From assembly GCF_001721295.1 (NCBI RefSeq), contig NZ_MDDS01000057.1, positions 124,001 through 188,000 on the forward strand: a stretch of DNA of 64,000 nucleotides. Direction: 5' to 3'. Positions 1 through 7,679 of this stretch are shown here, in pieces (positions within the stretch are counted from its first letter, which is position 1; every line of letters starts with the position of its first letter). Origin of the DNA: Sphingomonas turrisvirgatae (GTDB lineage: Bacteria > Pseudomonadota > Alphaproteobacteria > Sphingomonadales > Sphingomonadaceae). Under the pieces are notes generated by a model, which saw only the letters and a list, made by a program, of their open reading frames with translations, did not search any database and had not been told where the DNA came from. A program made the translations under genes and the position numbers.

Positions 1-1
1 G

Positions 2-535
2 CACAGCCATGTGCTCAGCCCAAGAAAGCGCGGATACGAACCCGTTCGGCTGACCGCGCGGCGGCTTGCGCTAAAGGCCGCCAGCCGGCTTCGGCGCAAG
101 GGCTATGTCAGCCGCCTGCTGGTGCTCCATGCCCGGTTCGAGGACGACAAGTCGGTCTGGCGAACATCGATCAAGCTCCCCTCGACCCAGGACAGCTTCA
201 CCGTGCTTGCCGCGCTCGACGCGATCTTCCCGCGCCTGAAAGAAGCAGGCCGCGCCCGGCCCGGCGGGTTCCAGATCCGCATGGTGGGCGTGACGCTTGC
301 GGAGATCGCGGCATTGCAGGGCGAGCAGCAATCGCTGTTCGCGATGCTCGATCCCGACGATGCACTGGCGCGCGAGACGCGGACGCTCTCGCTCAGCAAG
401 GCGATGGACCGGATCAACGAGAAGTTCGGCCGCCACGCCGTCTCGGTAGGGCCGATGGATGGCAGCCGCACCGATCGCGTCGGGACCAAGATCGCCTTTG
501 GCCGCATCCCCGACCTCGACGAGTTTCACGAGTGA
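2..535 (+). CDS. Y-family DNA polymerase, C-terminal part (partial)
   Basis: The reading frame is open from the window edge, so only the last 177 residues are present and the start lies upstream. The visible part matches the little-finger and C-terminal region of translesion polymerases of the DinB/UmuC/ImpB type, including the stretch SKAMDRINEKFGR, which resembles C-terminal tails of this family, and the ending RIPDLDEFHE. The catalytic palm with its metal-binding acidic residues would be outside the window. Such proteins bypass damaged template bases. I infer family membership from the tail alone, so the exact subtype (DinB-like or a UmuC-like ImpB protein) is open. Confidence 0.75.
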   Translation, partial: HSHVLSPRKRGYEPVRLTARRLALKAASRLRRKGYVSRLLVLHARFEDDKSVWRTSIKLPSTQDSFTVLAALDAIFPRLKEAGRARPGGFQIRMVGVTLAEIAALQGEQQSLFAMLDPDDALARETRTLSLSKAMDRINEKFGRHAVSVGPMDGSRTDRVGTKIAFGRIPDLDEFHE

Positions 536-632
536 ACGGCGGGGTTCAGTTTTGCAATGCAATAACCATTTGGTGCCCGGTATAACGTATCGCTTGACGG
601 TCTATGCTGCGTGCGCAAAAGCATCGCTCGCT

Positions 633-1019
633 ATGAACATGCGCCCCCTTTTCCCCGCCGCTGCGGTTGCGCTCCTGGCGCTTTCCGCTTGTAACCAAGA
701 ACCCGAAGTCGTCAGCGACAAGGCCCCCGATCCGCTGGCCGAACAGCTGAAGAACGCGCCGAAGGTCGAACTGCCGCCGGCGATCAAGGCCAGCGTCTCG
801 ATGCGGTGCCAGCCCGGTAACGCGCTCGTCTTCGCCGAGTTCTTCGAGGGCGACAAGCTGGTCAAGCTGCGCACCGAACAGAACGGCCCGGCAACCGACC
901 TCAAGGCAGCCGAGGCTGGCCAGCCGTTCACGGCCGAGGGTGGCTATTCGCTCACCGGCGATTCGAAGAACGCGACCGTCGAACTGCCGGGCAAGGGCAA
1001 GCTCACCTGCAAGGGCTGA
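633..1019 (+). CDS. small lipoprotein of unknown function
   Basis: A 128-residue product. It begins with a short signal peptide ending in a lipobox (LLALSAC, Cys about residue 21), so it is predicted to be lipid-anchored in the cell envelope. The mature part is polar, without a domain I recognise, and ends in TCKG; two further cysteines could form a disulphide. I chose the ATG at 633 because it starts the signal peptide directly; the ATG at 639 is an equally possible start, while the longer upstream frame overlaps the polymerase gene. It is closed by a strong terminator about 25 bases downstream, so it is probably a one-gene unit. Confidence 0.7.
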   Translation: MNMRPLFPAAAVALLALSACNQEPEVVSDKAPDPLAEQLKNAPKVELPPAIKASVSMRCQPGNALVFAEFFEGDKLVKLRTEQNGPATDLKAAEAGQPFTAEGGYSLTGDSKNATVELPGKGKLTCKG

Positions 1020-1042
1020 TTTCGCCTGTCACCGCTTAAAAC

Positions 1043-1075
1043 AAGGGCCGGTGGATCGCTCCACCGGCCCTTTTT
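1043..1075 (+). terminator. Rho-independent terminator, probably bidirectional
   Basis: A perfect 13-bp stem (1043-1055 with 1060-1072) around a TCGC loop, followed by a T run. It lies between the convergent lipoprotein and M3 peptidase genes, and the A bases on its left side would give a T run on the other strand too. Confidence 0.9.
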
Positions 1076-1078
1076 GTA

Positions 1079-3232
1079 TCACTGGCTCGGAAAACCGCGG
1101 CGCTTGAACAGCGCCTTCACGTCCGGATCGCGACCGCGGAATGCCTTGTAGGCCGCCTTGCGGTCGGTCTCGTTGCCGGTCTCCAGCAGGATCGTGCGGA
1201 ACTTGTCGGCGGTCGCCTTGTCCCAGACATTGCCCGTCTCCTCGAACGCTGCCCAGGTGTCAGCGTCCATCGTCTCCGACCACAGATAGCTGTAATAGCC
1301 CGCCGAATAGGCGTCGGACGAGAACAGGTGATTGAACTGCGGCAGGCGGTGCCGCATCACGATCTCGTTCGGCATCTGCAATTCGGCGAGCGCTTGACGC
1401 TCGAACGCATCCGGGTCGGTCACCGGCGTCGTGCGATCATGCAGCTTCATATCGACGATCGCCGACGACAGGTACTCGACCGTGTCAAAGCCCTGGTTGA
1501 ACGTGTCCGCCTTCTTGATCTTCGCCACCAATGCGGCCGGGATCGGTGCGCCGGTCTGATAATGTTTGGCGAAACGGCTGAGCACGTCGGGGGTCAGCAG
1601 CCAGTTCTCGTTCACCTGGCTCGGATACTCGACAAAGTCGCGCGGCGTGCCGGCGAGGCCCGGATAATAGGGCTTGCCGAGCAGGCTGTGCAGCGCGTGG
1701 CCGAACTCGTGGAACAGCGTCGATGCGTCATCGATGCTGATCAGCGTCGGCGCACCCGCACCGCCCTTGGTGAAGTTGTTGTTGTTCGACGCAAGCACGA
1801 TGTTGTCGCCGCGCAGGCCCGAGCGGCTGCGATAGCTGGTCGCCCAGGCGCCCGACCGCTTGCCCGCGCGCGCGAAGTTGTCGAGGTAGAAGACCCCGGC
1901 GACCTGGCCATTACGGGTGACCTCGAACGTGCGCACGTCCGGGTGGAACACCGGCACCTTGCCCGTATTCTCCGTGAACTGAAGGTCGTAGAGCCGCCCG
2001 GCCGCATAGAACATGGCGTCGACCATGTTGTTGAGCTCGAGATACGGCTTCACCTCGCTCTCATCCAGGTCGTACTTCGCCTTGCGCACCTTCTCGGCGT
2101 AATAGCGATAGTCCCAGCCCTCGATCTTGATCCTGGGGCCCTTGCCGGCTGCGGCCTCCACGTCGGCCAGCTTCTGCATGTCGGCGACTTCCTCGATCAC
2201 CCGCGCACGCGCAGCCGGCCAGACCGACATCATCAGCTTCATGGCATTGGCGGGCGTTTCCGCCATCGTATCGTCCATGCGATAGTCGGCGTGCGTCTTG
2301 AAGCCGAGGATCGCCGCACGCTCCTGCCGCAGCTTCAGGATGTTCGCGATTACCGCATTGGTATCGTTCGCGTGGCCATTGTCGCCGCGGTTGATATACG
2401 TCTTGTAGACCTTCTCGCGCAGCGGGCGGTTGCTGGCATACATCAGGAACGGCTGCATCGACGATCGGGTGTTCTTGACCGCCCACTTGCCCGCCTGCCC
2501 GCGCGCCTGGGCTTCCTCGGCCAGGCTCGCCTTGAAGCTGTCGGGCAGCCCGGCGAGATCGGACTCCTTGTCGATGAAGATCGCGGTTTCCTCGTCCGCC
2601 AGCACGCGCTTGCTGAACTCGGTATAGGCGACCGCCAGTTCACCGTTGATCCGCTTGATCTGCGCCTTCTGCGCAGCGTCGAGCAACGCGCCCGAGGTCA
2701 CATAGTCGCGATAGCTGCGCTCAAGGAGCCGCATCTGCTGCGCATTGAGGCCCAGGGTCTGGCGCTTGTCGTACAGCGTCTTGACCCGCTGGAACATCTT
2801 GGGGTCGAGGCTAAGCTCGGTCGAAAAGGCGCTGAGCTTCGGGCTCCACTCGGCGGCGATCTTCTGCACCTCGGGCGAGGCGAGGTTGCTGGTATAGACG
2901 CCCCATACCGGGAAGATGCGGGTGAGCGCAGTGGTCGCCTTCTGTTGCGCCTCGATCGTGTTGGCAAAGGTCGGCGCCTGTGGATTGTCGCGCACCTTGG
3001 CGAATTGCGCGCGCGCCTCGGCCATGCCCCGCTCGAACGCGGCCGGGAACATCGCCGGGCTCACCTTGTCCCACTGCGGCGCGCCGTCATACGGCCCCGG
3101 CCACTTGTCGACCATCGGTGCTGGATCGGGCGCGCTCGTCGTGGCGGGTGCGGGGGTGGTCTGCTGCATCGTGCCGGCAAAGCTGGTGGAGGACAAAAGC
3201 GTGGTGGCCAACAGGCCGAAAGCGAGTTTCAT
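1079..3232 (-). CDS. exported M3-family metallopeptidase (peptidyl-dipeptidase Dcp-like)
   Basis: A 717-residue zinc peptidase. The HEFGH motif near residue 508 supplies the two zinc-binding histidines and the catalytic glutamate of the thimet oligopeptidase (M3) family, and the total length fits Dcp-type enzymes that remove dipeptides from peptide C-termini. The N-terminus has a signal peptide (MKLAFGLLATTLL, with a cleavage site likely after SFAG), followed by a Pro/Ala-rich linker, so the enzyme should act in the periplasm or as an envelope protein. I chose the internal ATG at 3232 because the 16 extra residues of the longer frame precede the signal peptide. It is transcribed away from aat. 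Confidence 0.9.
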   Translation of the reverse strand: MKLAFGLLATTLLSSTSFAGTMQQTTPAPATTSAPDPAPMVDKWPGPYDGAPQWDKVSPAMFPAAFERGMAEARAQFAKVRDNPQAPTFANTIEAQQKATTALTRIFPVWGVYTSNLASPEVQKIAAEWSPKLSAFSTELSLDPKMFQRVKTLYDKRQTLGLNAQQMRLLERSYRDYVTSGALLDAAQKAQIKRINGELAVAYTEFSKRVLADEETAIFIDKESDLAGLPDSFKASLAEEAQARGQAGKWAVKNTRSSMQPFLMYASNRPLREKVYKTYINRGDNGHANDTNAVIANILKLRQERAAILGFKTHADYRMDDTMAETPANAMKLMMSVWPAARARVIEEVADMQKLADVEAAAGKGPRIKIEGWDYRYYAEKVRKAKYDLDESEVKPYLELNNMVDAMFYAAGRLYDLQFTENTGKVPVFHPDVRTFEVTRNGQVAGVFYLDNFARAGKRSGAWATSYRSRSGLRGDNIVLASNNNNFTKGGAGAPTLISIDDASTLFHEFGHALHSLLGKPYYPGLAGTPRDFVEYPSQVNENWLLTPDVLSRFAKHYQTGAPIPAALVAKIKKADTFNQGFDTVEYLSSAIVDMKLHDRTTPVTDPDAFERQALAELQMPNEIVMRHRLPQFNHLFSSDAYSAGYYSYLWSETMDADTWAAFEETGNVWDKATADKFRTILLETGNETDRKAAYKAFRGRDPDVKALFKRRGFPSQ

Positions 3233-3300
3233 CTGGGTTCCCGGGCGGGTGGAGGAAGGTCGCAAAGGATACCTTGTCACCCCGGGATGGCAACCCCGTG

Positions 3301-3318
3301 TGTCATTGACCTATGACA
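3301..3318. promoter_or_regulatory. inverted repeat TGTCAT-N6-ATGACA, candidate operator
   Basis: A perfect 18-bp inverted repeat lies in the divergent region between the M3 peptidase gene (start 3232) and aat (start 3458). Two more half-site-like copies follow on the plus strand, TGTCAT at 3348-3353 and TGTCAC at 3368-3373. The spacing fits a dimeric regulator and the loose TGT-N12-ACA pattern, but no regulator can be named from this alone. Confidence 0.4.
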
Positions 3319-3457
3319 GCCCGATCTTTCCCACCGCAGGAAACAAGTGTCATCGGATGCCGGCTTGTGTCACGCTGCATCCTGGAGACGGAAGGTTGGC
3401 GAAGATCGTGGTCTACAGTCCGGTTGGCAGGCTCGCATGGCCCGCGGCGGCGATGGC

Positions 3458-4201
3458 ATGACACGCCGATCGCCACGGGCGCAGGATCTCGACCCCGATC
3501 TGGTGCTGCGCGCTTATGCCATGGGTGTGTTCCCGATGGCCGAACACCGCGACGATCCCAGCGTCTTCTGGGTTGAGCCGCGGCAGCGTGCAATCCTCCC
3601 GCTCAACGGATTCCACCTCTCCCGCTCGCTGCGCAAGACGCTGGTTTCGGATCGCTATCGGGTCACGGCAGACACTGCCTTCGACCGGATCATCGCGCTC
3701 TGTGCCGAGCCGGTCGAGGGCCGGCCCGATACCTGGATCAACCCCGCGATCGAACGCGTCTTCATTGAACTGCACCAGCGCGGCTTGGCGCATTCGGTCG
3801 AATGCTGGGATGGCGAGCGGCTGGTCGGCGGGCTTTACGGCCTGGCGCTGGGCCGCGCCTTTTTCGGCGAATCGATGGTCAGCCGCGCGCGCGACGCTTC
3901 GAAGGTGGCGATCGCAACCCTGGTGGCGCGACTGCGCGCGGGCGGGTTCGAACTGCTCGATTGCCAGTTCATGACCGATCATCTCGCGACGCTCGGCGCG
4001 ATTGAAGTGGCGCGCGAACTTTACCTGTCGCTGTTGTCGGTTGCGCTCGGCGAAGGTTCGGCGGGGCTTGCCGGCGGCGGCGCGGGCGTGGCGGCAGACT
4101 TCGGCGCACTTGACCGCCTGGCCGGTGCTTCCTCGTCGCCAACCGCTTCACCGCCGGTGTCGGGAAAGGTCATCGCGCAATTCTTGACCCAGACGTCATA
4201 G
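3458..4201 (+). CDS. aat: leucyl/phenylalanyl-tRNA--protein transferase
   Basis: A 247-residue cytoplasmic enzyme that transfers Leu or Phe from charged tRNA to the N-terminus of proteins starting with Lys or Arg, marking them for ClpAP (N-degron pathway). The family signature is visible: AYAMGVFPM near the N-terminus, FWVEPRQRAILP, then GLYGLALGRAFFGESMVS and DCQFMTDHL in the GNAT-like domain. I chose the ATG at 3458; an ATG at 3437 is also possible. The last 60 or so residues, rich in Gly, Ala and Ser, lie beyond the usual family end and are antisense to the tail of the DUF2155 gene over 181 bases. Confidence 0.93.
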   Translation: MTRRSPRAQDLDPDLVLRAYAMGVFPMAEHRDDPSVFWVEPRQRAILPLNGFHLSRSLRKTLVSDRYRVTADTAFDRIIALCAEPVEGRPDTWINPAIERVFIELHQRGLAHSVECWDGERLVGGLYGLALGRAFFGESMVSRARDASKVAIATLVARLRAGGFELLDCQFMTDHLATLGAIEVARELYLSLLSVALGEGSAGLAGGGAGVAADFGALDRLAGASSSPTASPPVSGKVIAQFLTQTS

Positions 4202-4686
4202 ATCGGGTGCTGCACCACGTTCAGTGCAGGCCGTTCCTTGTAGAGCCACCCCGAAAAGGCGCGCGACCATTTGCCGTCCGTGCCGTGCACGTCCACCTGG
4301 GCGAAGGCGCCGGTATATTGCTCGCTCTCGAACGGCGCGGTCTTGTCGCATGCGCGCAGGCGGATGATGACATCACCGATCCGCATCGCCTGCCCGGGTT
4401 TCAGCTGAACGTCGCGCGTCGCGCCATTGCGCTTGTTGAGCAGGCCCAGCGTCGCAACCCGCTCCGCCATCGGCGTCGTGCCGGCAACGGCCGTCGCCGG
4501 TCCGCCGGCATCGACGGTCACGATCTCCTCGCCCGCCTTGCCCGCCGGGGCAACGTCGACCTTGTCGGCCGCCGTCTTCTTGGGCGCGGGCGGCGGCCCC
4601 TTCACCCAGTCACAACCTGCCAGCGTCAGCACGGCCAGCAGCGTTGCCGCAAAACGGGCGCGCTCGCTCAAGCGCCCGGGGTCCAC
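4021..4686 (-). CDS. DUF2155-domain lipoprotein
   Basis: A 221-residue protein with an N-terminal hydrophobic segment ending in a lipobox (LTLAGC, Cys about residue 25), a Pro/Ala/Lys linker, then the DUF2155 domain at roughly residues 85-175. The domain shows RLRACDKTAPFE, FSGWLYKERPALN and the HPIYDVWVKNC ending that I associate with this family. The last 45 residues are a low-complexity Pro/Ala/Ser tail encoded antisense to the end of aat. The start overlaps the end of the NDUFA12 gene by 19 bases, so the two are probably co-translated. The function of DUF2155 is not established. Confidence 0.85.
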   Translation of the reverse strand: MDPGRLSERARFAATLLAVLTLAGCDWVKGPPPAPKKTAADKVDVAPAGKAGEEIVTVDAGGPATAVAGTTPMAERVATLGLLNKRNGATRDVQLKPGQAMRIGDVIIRLRACDKTAPFESEQYTGAFAQVDVHGTDGKWSRAFSGWLYKERPALNVVQHPIYDVWVKNCAMTFPDTGGEAVGDEEAPARRSSAPKSAATPAPPPASPAEPSPSATDNSDR

Positions 4687-5060
4687 GCTTCATAGTCGCC
4701 GGCGGCGCCATGCCGCTGTCCACCCTTGTCGAGCGCGCCCGACGGCTTCCAGGCGGCCGGCGTGCCCGTCAGATTGGCAAGCGGCGGCTGCTCCCACTGG
4801 CGCACCGGGGGCAAGGCGCGCGAGGGCACGTCCTCGATCTGGTGGTGCAGCCAGCTGAACCATTCCGGCGGCACCCGGCTGGCGTCGTTCGATCCGTTAT
4901 AGATCACCCAGCGGCGCGGATTGCCGGCAGTGTCGCGTCCGCCTTGGAAATAGCGGTTGCCCAAGCTGTCCTCGCCCACCGCGTCCTTGCCGCGCAAGCC
5001 GAGCCAGGTGCCAAAGGTGGCGCCGTTCCACCAGGTGAAGATGTTCGCGAGGATACCCAT
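4668..5060 (-). CDS. NADH:ubiquinone oxidoreductase subunit NDUFA12 family
   Basis: A 130-residue homologue of the B17.2/NDUFA12 accessory subunit of respiratory complex I, which in alphaproteobacteria attaches to the matrix-side arm and stabilises the complex. Visible family features are TWWNGATFGTW at the N-terminus, the GNRYFQ stretch, RRWVIYNG and VPPEWFSWLHH. The start ATG at 5060 gives the canonical N-terminus; a much longer frame through this region is not genuine. It is the first gene of the NDUFA12-DUF2155 pair, next to aat, a neighbourhood I have seen in related genomes. Confidence 0.93.
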   Translation of the reverse strand: MGILANIFTWWNGATFGTWLGLRGKDAVGEDSLGNRYFQGGRDTAGNPRRWVIYNGSNDASRVPPEWFSWLHHQIEDVPSRALPPVRQWEQPPLANLTGTPAAWKPSGALDKGGQRHGAAGDYEAWTPGA

Positions 5061-5113
5061 GGCCCGCGCTTTACGAAACCCATGCGGCGGCGGCAATCGG
5101 GTTTGACGCGTCT

Positions 5114-5857
5114 TCAGTAAACGCCGACCAGCTTGGCGCTCGCGACGAGCAGCACGACGCCCAGCGCCTTGAGGATGATCGGCGCCGACAGCCGCACGCC
5201 CAGCGTCGTGCCGATCAGCCCGCCGATCAGTACTGCGCCACCGAACAGCGGCAGTGCCGGGGGCAACGACCCGATGGCGGAAAAATTGCCGAGCAGACCG
5301 GAAATCGAGTTGCACAGGATGAATATGGCGGCGACGCCCGATGCGGGCTTGGGCGCGGACCAGGCGAGGAACAGCAGCAGCGGCGAGAGGAAGATGCCGC
5401 CGCCCGTGCCGGTAAGCCCCGACAACAGGCCGATCCCCATGCCAAGCAGGATCGCCAGCCAGATCGGGGGATCGCGCCATGCCTCCAGCGCCTTGATCGG
5501 CGTGGGCCACAGCAGGCGGATGGCGGACAGGAACAGGATGCCGCCCACCATGGGGCGGTAGAAGTCTCCGGGCAGCTTGATCCCGCCCCCCAGAAACGCG
5601 AACGGCATCGCGCCGATCAGGAATGGCCATAACGTGCGCCACCGGAACATGCCGGCGCGCCAGAAGCGGAACGAGGCAAAAGACGCGACGATAACGTTGA
5701 GCACCAGTGCGGTCGGCCGCATCACTGCCGCCGGCAGGCCGAACAGCGCCATCAGCGCGATATAGGCCGATGCCCCGGCATGACCGACGCTCGAATAAAG
5801 CGCCGCACCGATCAGCAGGCAGACCGCCAGCGCCCAGTCGATCGCCTCGAACGGCAT
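5114..5857 (-). CDS. TauE/SafE-family membrane transporter
   Basis: A 247-residue integral membrane protein with about eight predicted helices in two related halves, each with a glycine-rich turn (for example GLLSGLTGTGGGIFLSP near the middle). This is the layout of the TauE/SafE family of putative anion exporters, which includes proteins linked to sulfite, sulfoacetate and other organosulfur anions. The substrate here cannot be told from sequence. The start codon is 7 bases downstream of the DUF192 stop codon on the same strand, so the two probably belong to one transcript. Confidence 0.85.
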   Translation of the reverse strand: MPFEAIDWALAVCLLIGAALYSSVGHAGASAYIALMALFGLPAAVMRPTALVLNVIVASFASFRFWRAGMFRWRTLWPFLIGAMPFAFLGGGIKLPGDFYRPMVGGILFLSAIRLLWPTPIKALEAWRDPPIWLAILLGMGIGLLSGLTGTGGGIFLSPLLLFLAWSAPKPASGVAAIFILCNSISGLLGNFSAIGSLPPALPLFGGAVLIGGLIGTTLGVRLSAPIILKALGVVLLVASAKLVGVY

Positions 5858-5864
5858 GTCGCGG

Positions 5865-6329
5865 CTACTTCCAGCTCACCTTGTCGCCGACCGATATGCC
5901 AAGCTCGGCCGAGCGACCGCCATTGATCTCGAGCACTGCGGCCACCGGCTCGCCGGAGCGCACCTGATCGGTCGAGAACGGCACGGTATTCTCCGCGATA
6001 TGCGCGATCGTGCCGTCGCCGCGGATGAAGATGATATCGAGCGGGCTCGGCGTATCCTTCATCCAGAAACTCGCCTCCCTGGGCCCACCGCCCTCGGCCG
6101 GATAAGGCGCAAACAGCATGCCGCCATCGGCCGGAATGCCGGTGCGAAACATCAGCCCGTGCTGCTGCTCCGCGGGCGTCCGCGCCACATCGACCCTGAA
6201 GACATGGCTCTTGCCGCCGCTTTGGATGGTGACGACGGCCTGCGCCTGCCCCTGCGCGGCCGAGGCATTGCCGGCATCGCTCGACTGGCAACCCGGCAAC
6301 AGCAAGGCGCCGGCAAGCGCCAGCGCCAC
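5865..6329 (-). CDS. DUF192-domain lipoprotein
   Basis: A product of about 154 residues with a hydrophobic N-terminus ending in LLLPGC, a probable lipobox, then a DUF192 domain carrying the signature HGLMFR and FWMKDTPSPLDIIFI. DUF192 proteins are common small envelope proteins of unknown function. The start is uncertain: I give the GTG at 6329, just after the cold-shock gene ends, because the extra residues of the alternative ATG at 6428 read like an out-of-frame shadow of that gene. That ATG does have a good Shine-Dalgarno (GGCGGAG), so an 86-base overlap remains possible. Confidence 0.75.
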   Translation of the reverse strand: MALALAGALLLPGCQSSDAGNASAAQGQAQAVVTIQSGGKSHVFRVDVARTPAEQQHGLMFRTGIPADGGMLFAPYPAEGGGPREASFWMKDTPSPLDIIFIRGDGTIAHIAENTVPFSTDQVRSGEPVAAVLEINGGRSAELGISVGDKVSWK

Positions 6330-6342
6330 GCCATGCGCCAGA

Positions 6343-6927
6343 TCAGGGCCGTTCCACCACGACCGCGAGCGGCCCTTTGTCCCCTTCGACGATGCGGGCG
6401 CGAAGCGGCTGATCGGGTTCGACGTCATAAATCTCCGCCTGGCGCAGTGTTTCCATGTGCACGAAGATATCCGCGCCATCGCCGTTTCGCACCAGAAAAC
6501 CATAGCCTTTGAGGCGATTGAACCACTTGACCGTGACCGGTTCGTAAGGCCCCGCCGATTCGATCAGGTGCAGGCGGTCCGGCCGGTCGGCTGCGGTGGA
6601 ACGCGGCCTTACCGGCTCGACCGCATGAGTGAGATCGACGTCGAAAATTTCGCTTGCCTGGAATCCCCGCTCACGCCGCACCACGGTACACTCGACGCGC
6701 GCACCTTCGGGAAGGCTGCGTCGCCCATGCGGTTGCAGCACGGAAAAGTGGATCAAAATATCGCCCACGCTTTCATCGTCGGCGACGATGAAGCCGAACC
6801 CACGCGTGACGTCGAACCATTTGACGACGCCAGTATAGCGCCGCTCATCGCCAGTCAGCGCCGACAGCGCCGCGTGCGCCGGCACGGCGTTAACATCATC
6901 CGACACTCCCTGCGGCTCCACGCGCAT
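6343..6927 (-). CDS. tandem cold-shock-domain protein
   Basis: A 194-residue protein with two cold-shock domains. The first (about residues 31-95) has [15 protein letters not shown] with the RNP1-like GFGFIV; the second (about 128-192) has [16 protein letters not shown] linker of about 30 residues joins them and the first 30 residues are not conserved. Cold-shock domains bind single-stranded RNA or DNA through their aromatic surface; the double form is typical of alphaproteobacteria and is thought to act as an RNA chaperone or antiterminator. It is followed closely by the DUF192 gene on the same strand. Confidence 0.9.
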   Translation of the reverse strand: MRVEPQGVSDDVNAVPAHAALSALTGDERRYTGVVKWFDVTRGFGFIVADDESVGDILIHFSVLQPHGRRSLPEGARVECTVVRRERGFQASEIFDVDLTHAVEPVRPRSTAADRPDRLHLIESAGPYEPVTVKWFNRLKGYGFLVRNGDGADIFVHMETLRQAEIYDVEPDQPLRARIVEGDKGPLAVVVERP

Positions 6928-6987
6928 GAAGATTCCCCCCTAATCTTCAGCATTAACACAGCCTTTCGCAGCGAGGCGAATCCTTTG

Positions 6988-7557
6988 TTAGCCATCGCTT
7001 TCCTGAAACGGATCAACGCAATAATGTTCCTCTTCGGCAATGGCGGCCGTGCTTTCGCCGGGCGCCATGCGGGCGATGCGCCAGGCAAGGTCGGGCGAAT
7101 GGCCGGCCCGGACCATCGCGGCGACGTGCTTCGCCTGCTTGGGCCGGTCGGCGGCGACGGCGGCAAAGGGGCCTATGCGCCTGCGGCGGGCAAAGGCCAC
7201 GGCCGTCTCGCCGCGCCGCGCCTCGACCTGCGGGGCGACCGCATCTGCATCCTCGCCGATGACGCCGGCATGGCGCAGCGCCTGATTCACGCGCCGCGCA
7301 CCCAGCCCGCGACGCGCCATAGACGACGCCTTGGCCTCGGCGAACAGGCGGTCGTTGACGTAGCCAAGCTCGGCAAATCGCTCGGCCACGGAAGCAGGGT
7401 CGGCTGGTGCCCCGTCCCATCCGCGTTCCCTGATCTTGCGCGCAAGATAGGCCGCCAGCTTTCCGCGGGTCGTCGCAAATCGCTCGACATAGCGCAGCGC
7501 CAGCCGTTCGAGCGAGGCGGTGTCAAGTGGGGGGATGGGACGGCCGGTGCGCTTCAT
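6988..7557 (-). CDS. recX: RecX-family regulatory protein
   Basis: A 189-residue protein made of the three-helix repeats of the RecX family; recognisable stretches are LALRYVERFATTRGKLAAYLARKI, spelled here only in part as YVERFATTRGKL, then AERFAELGYVNDRLFAE and RRGLGARRVNQALRHAGV. RecX binds RecA filaments and limits strand exchange. No recA gene is next to it in this window. I chose the ATG at 7557 (MKRTGRPIPPLD) because it has an AAGG Shine-Dalgarno and starts just before the conserved region; an in-frame ATG at 7605 is an alternative. It is divergent from the acyl-AMP ligase gene. Confidence 0.85.
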   Translation of the reverse strand: MKRTGRPIPPLDTASLERLALRYVERFATTRGKLAAYLARKIRERGWDGAPADPASVAERFAELGYVNDRLFAEAKASSMARRGLGARRVNQALRHAGVIGEDADAVAPQVEARRGETAVAFARRRRIGPFAAVAADRPKQAKHVAAMVRAGHSPDLAWRIARMAPGESTAAIAEEEHYCVDPFQESDG

Positions 7558-7679
7558 GCGCCTTGATCGTGCCACAGTTGCAACCGATTTTGAACGATAG
7601 TGCATAGCAGAGCCGCCCGCATTCTGATGTGAGGCCGATTTTTTGAGGGCCGCTACGATCAGGGGCACGGATTGAGAGA

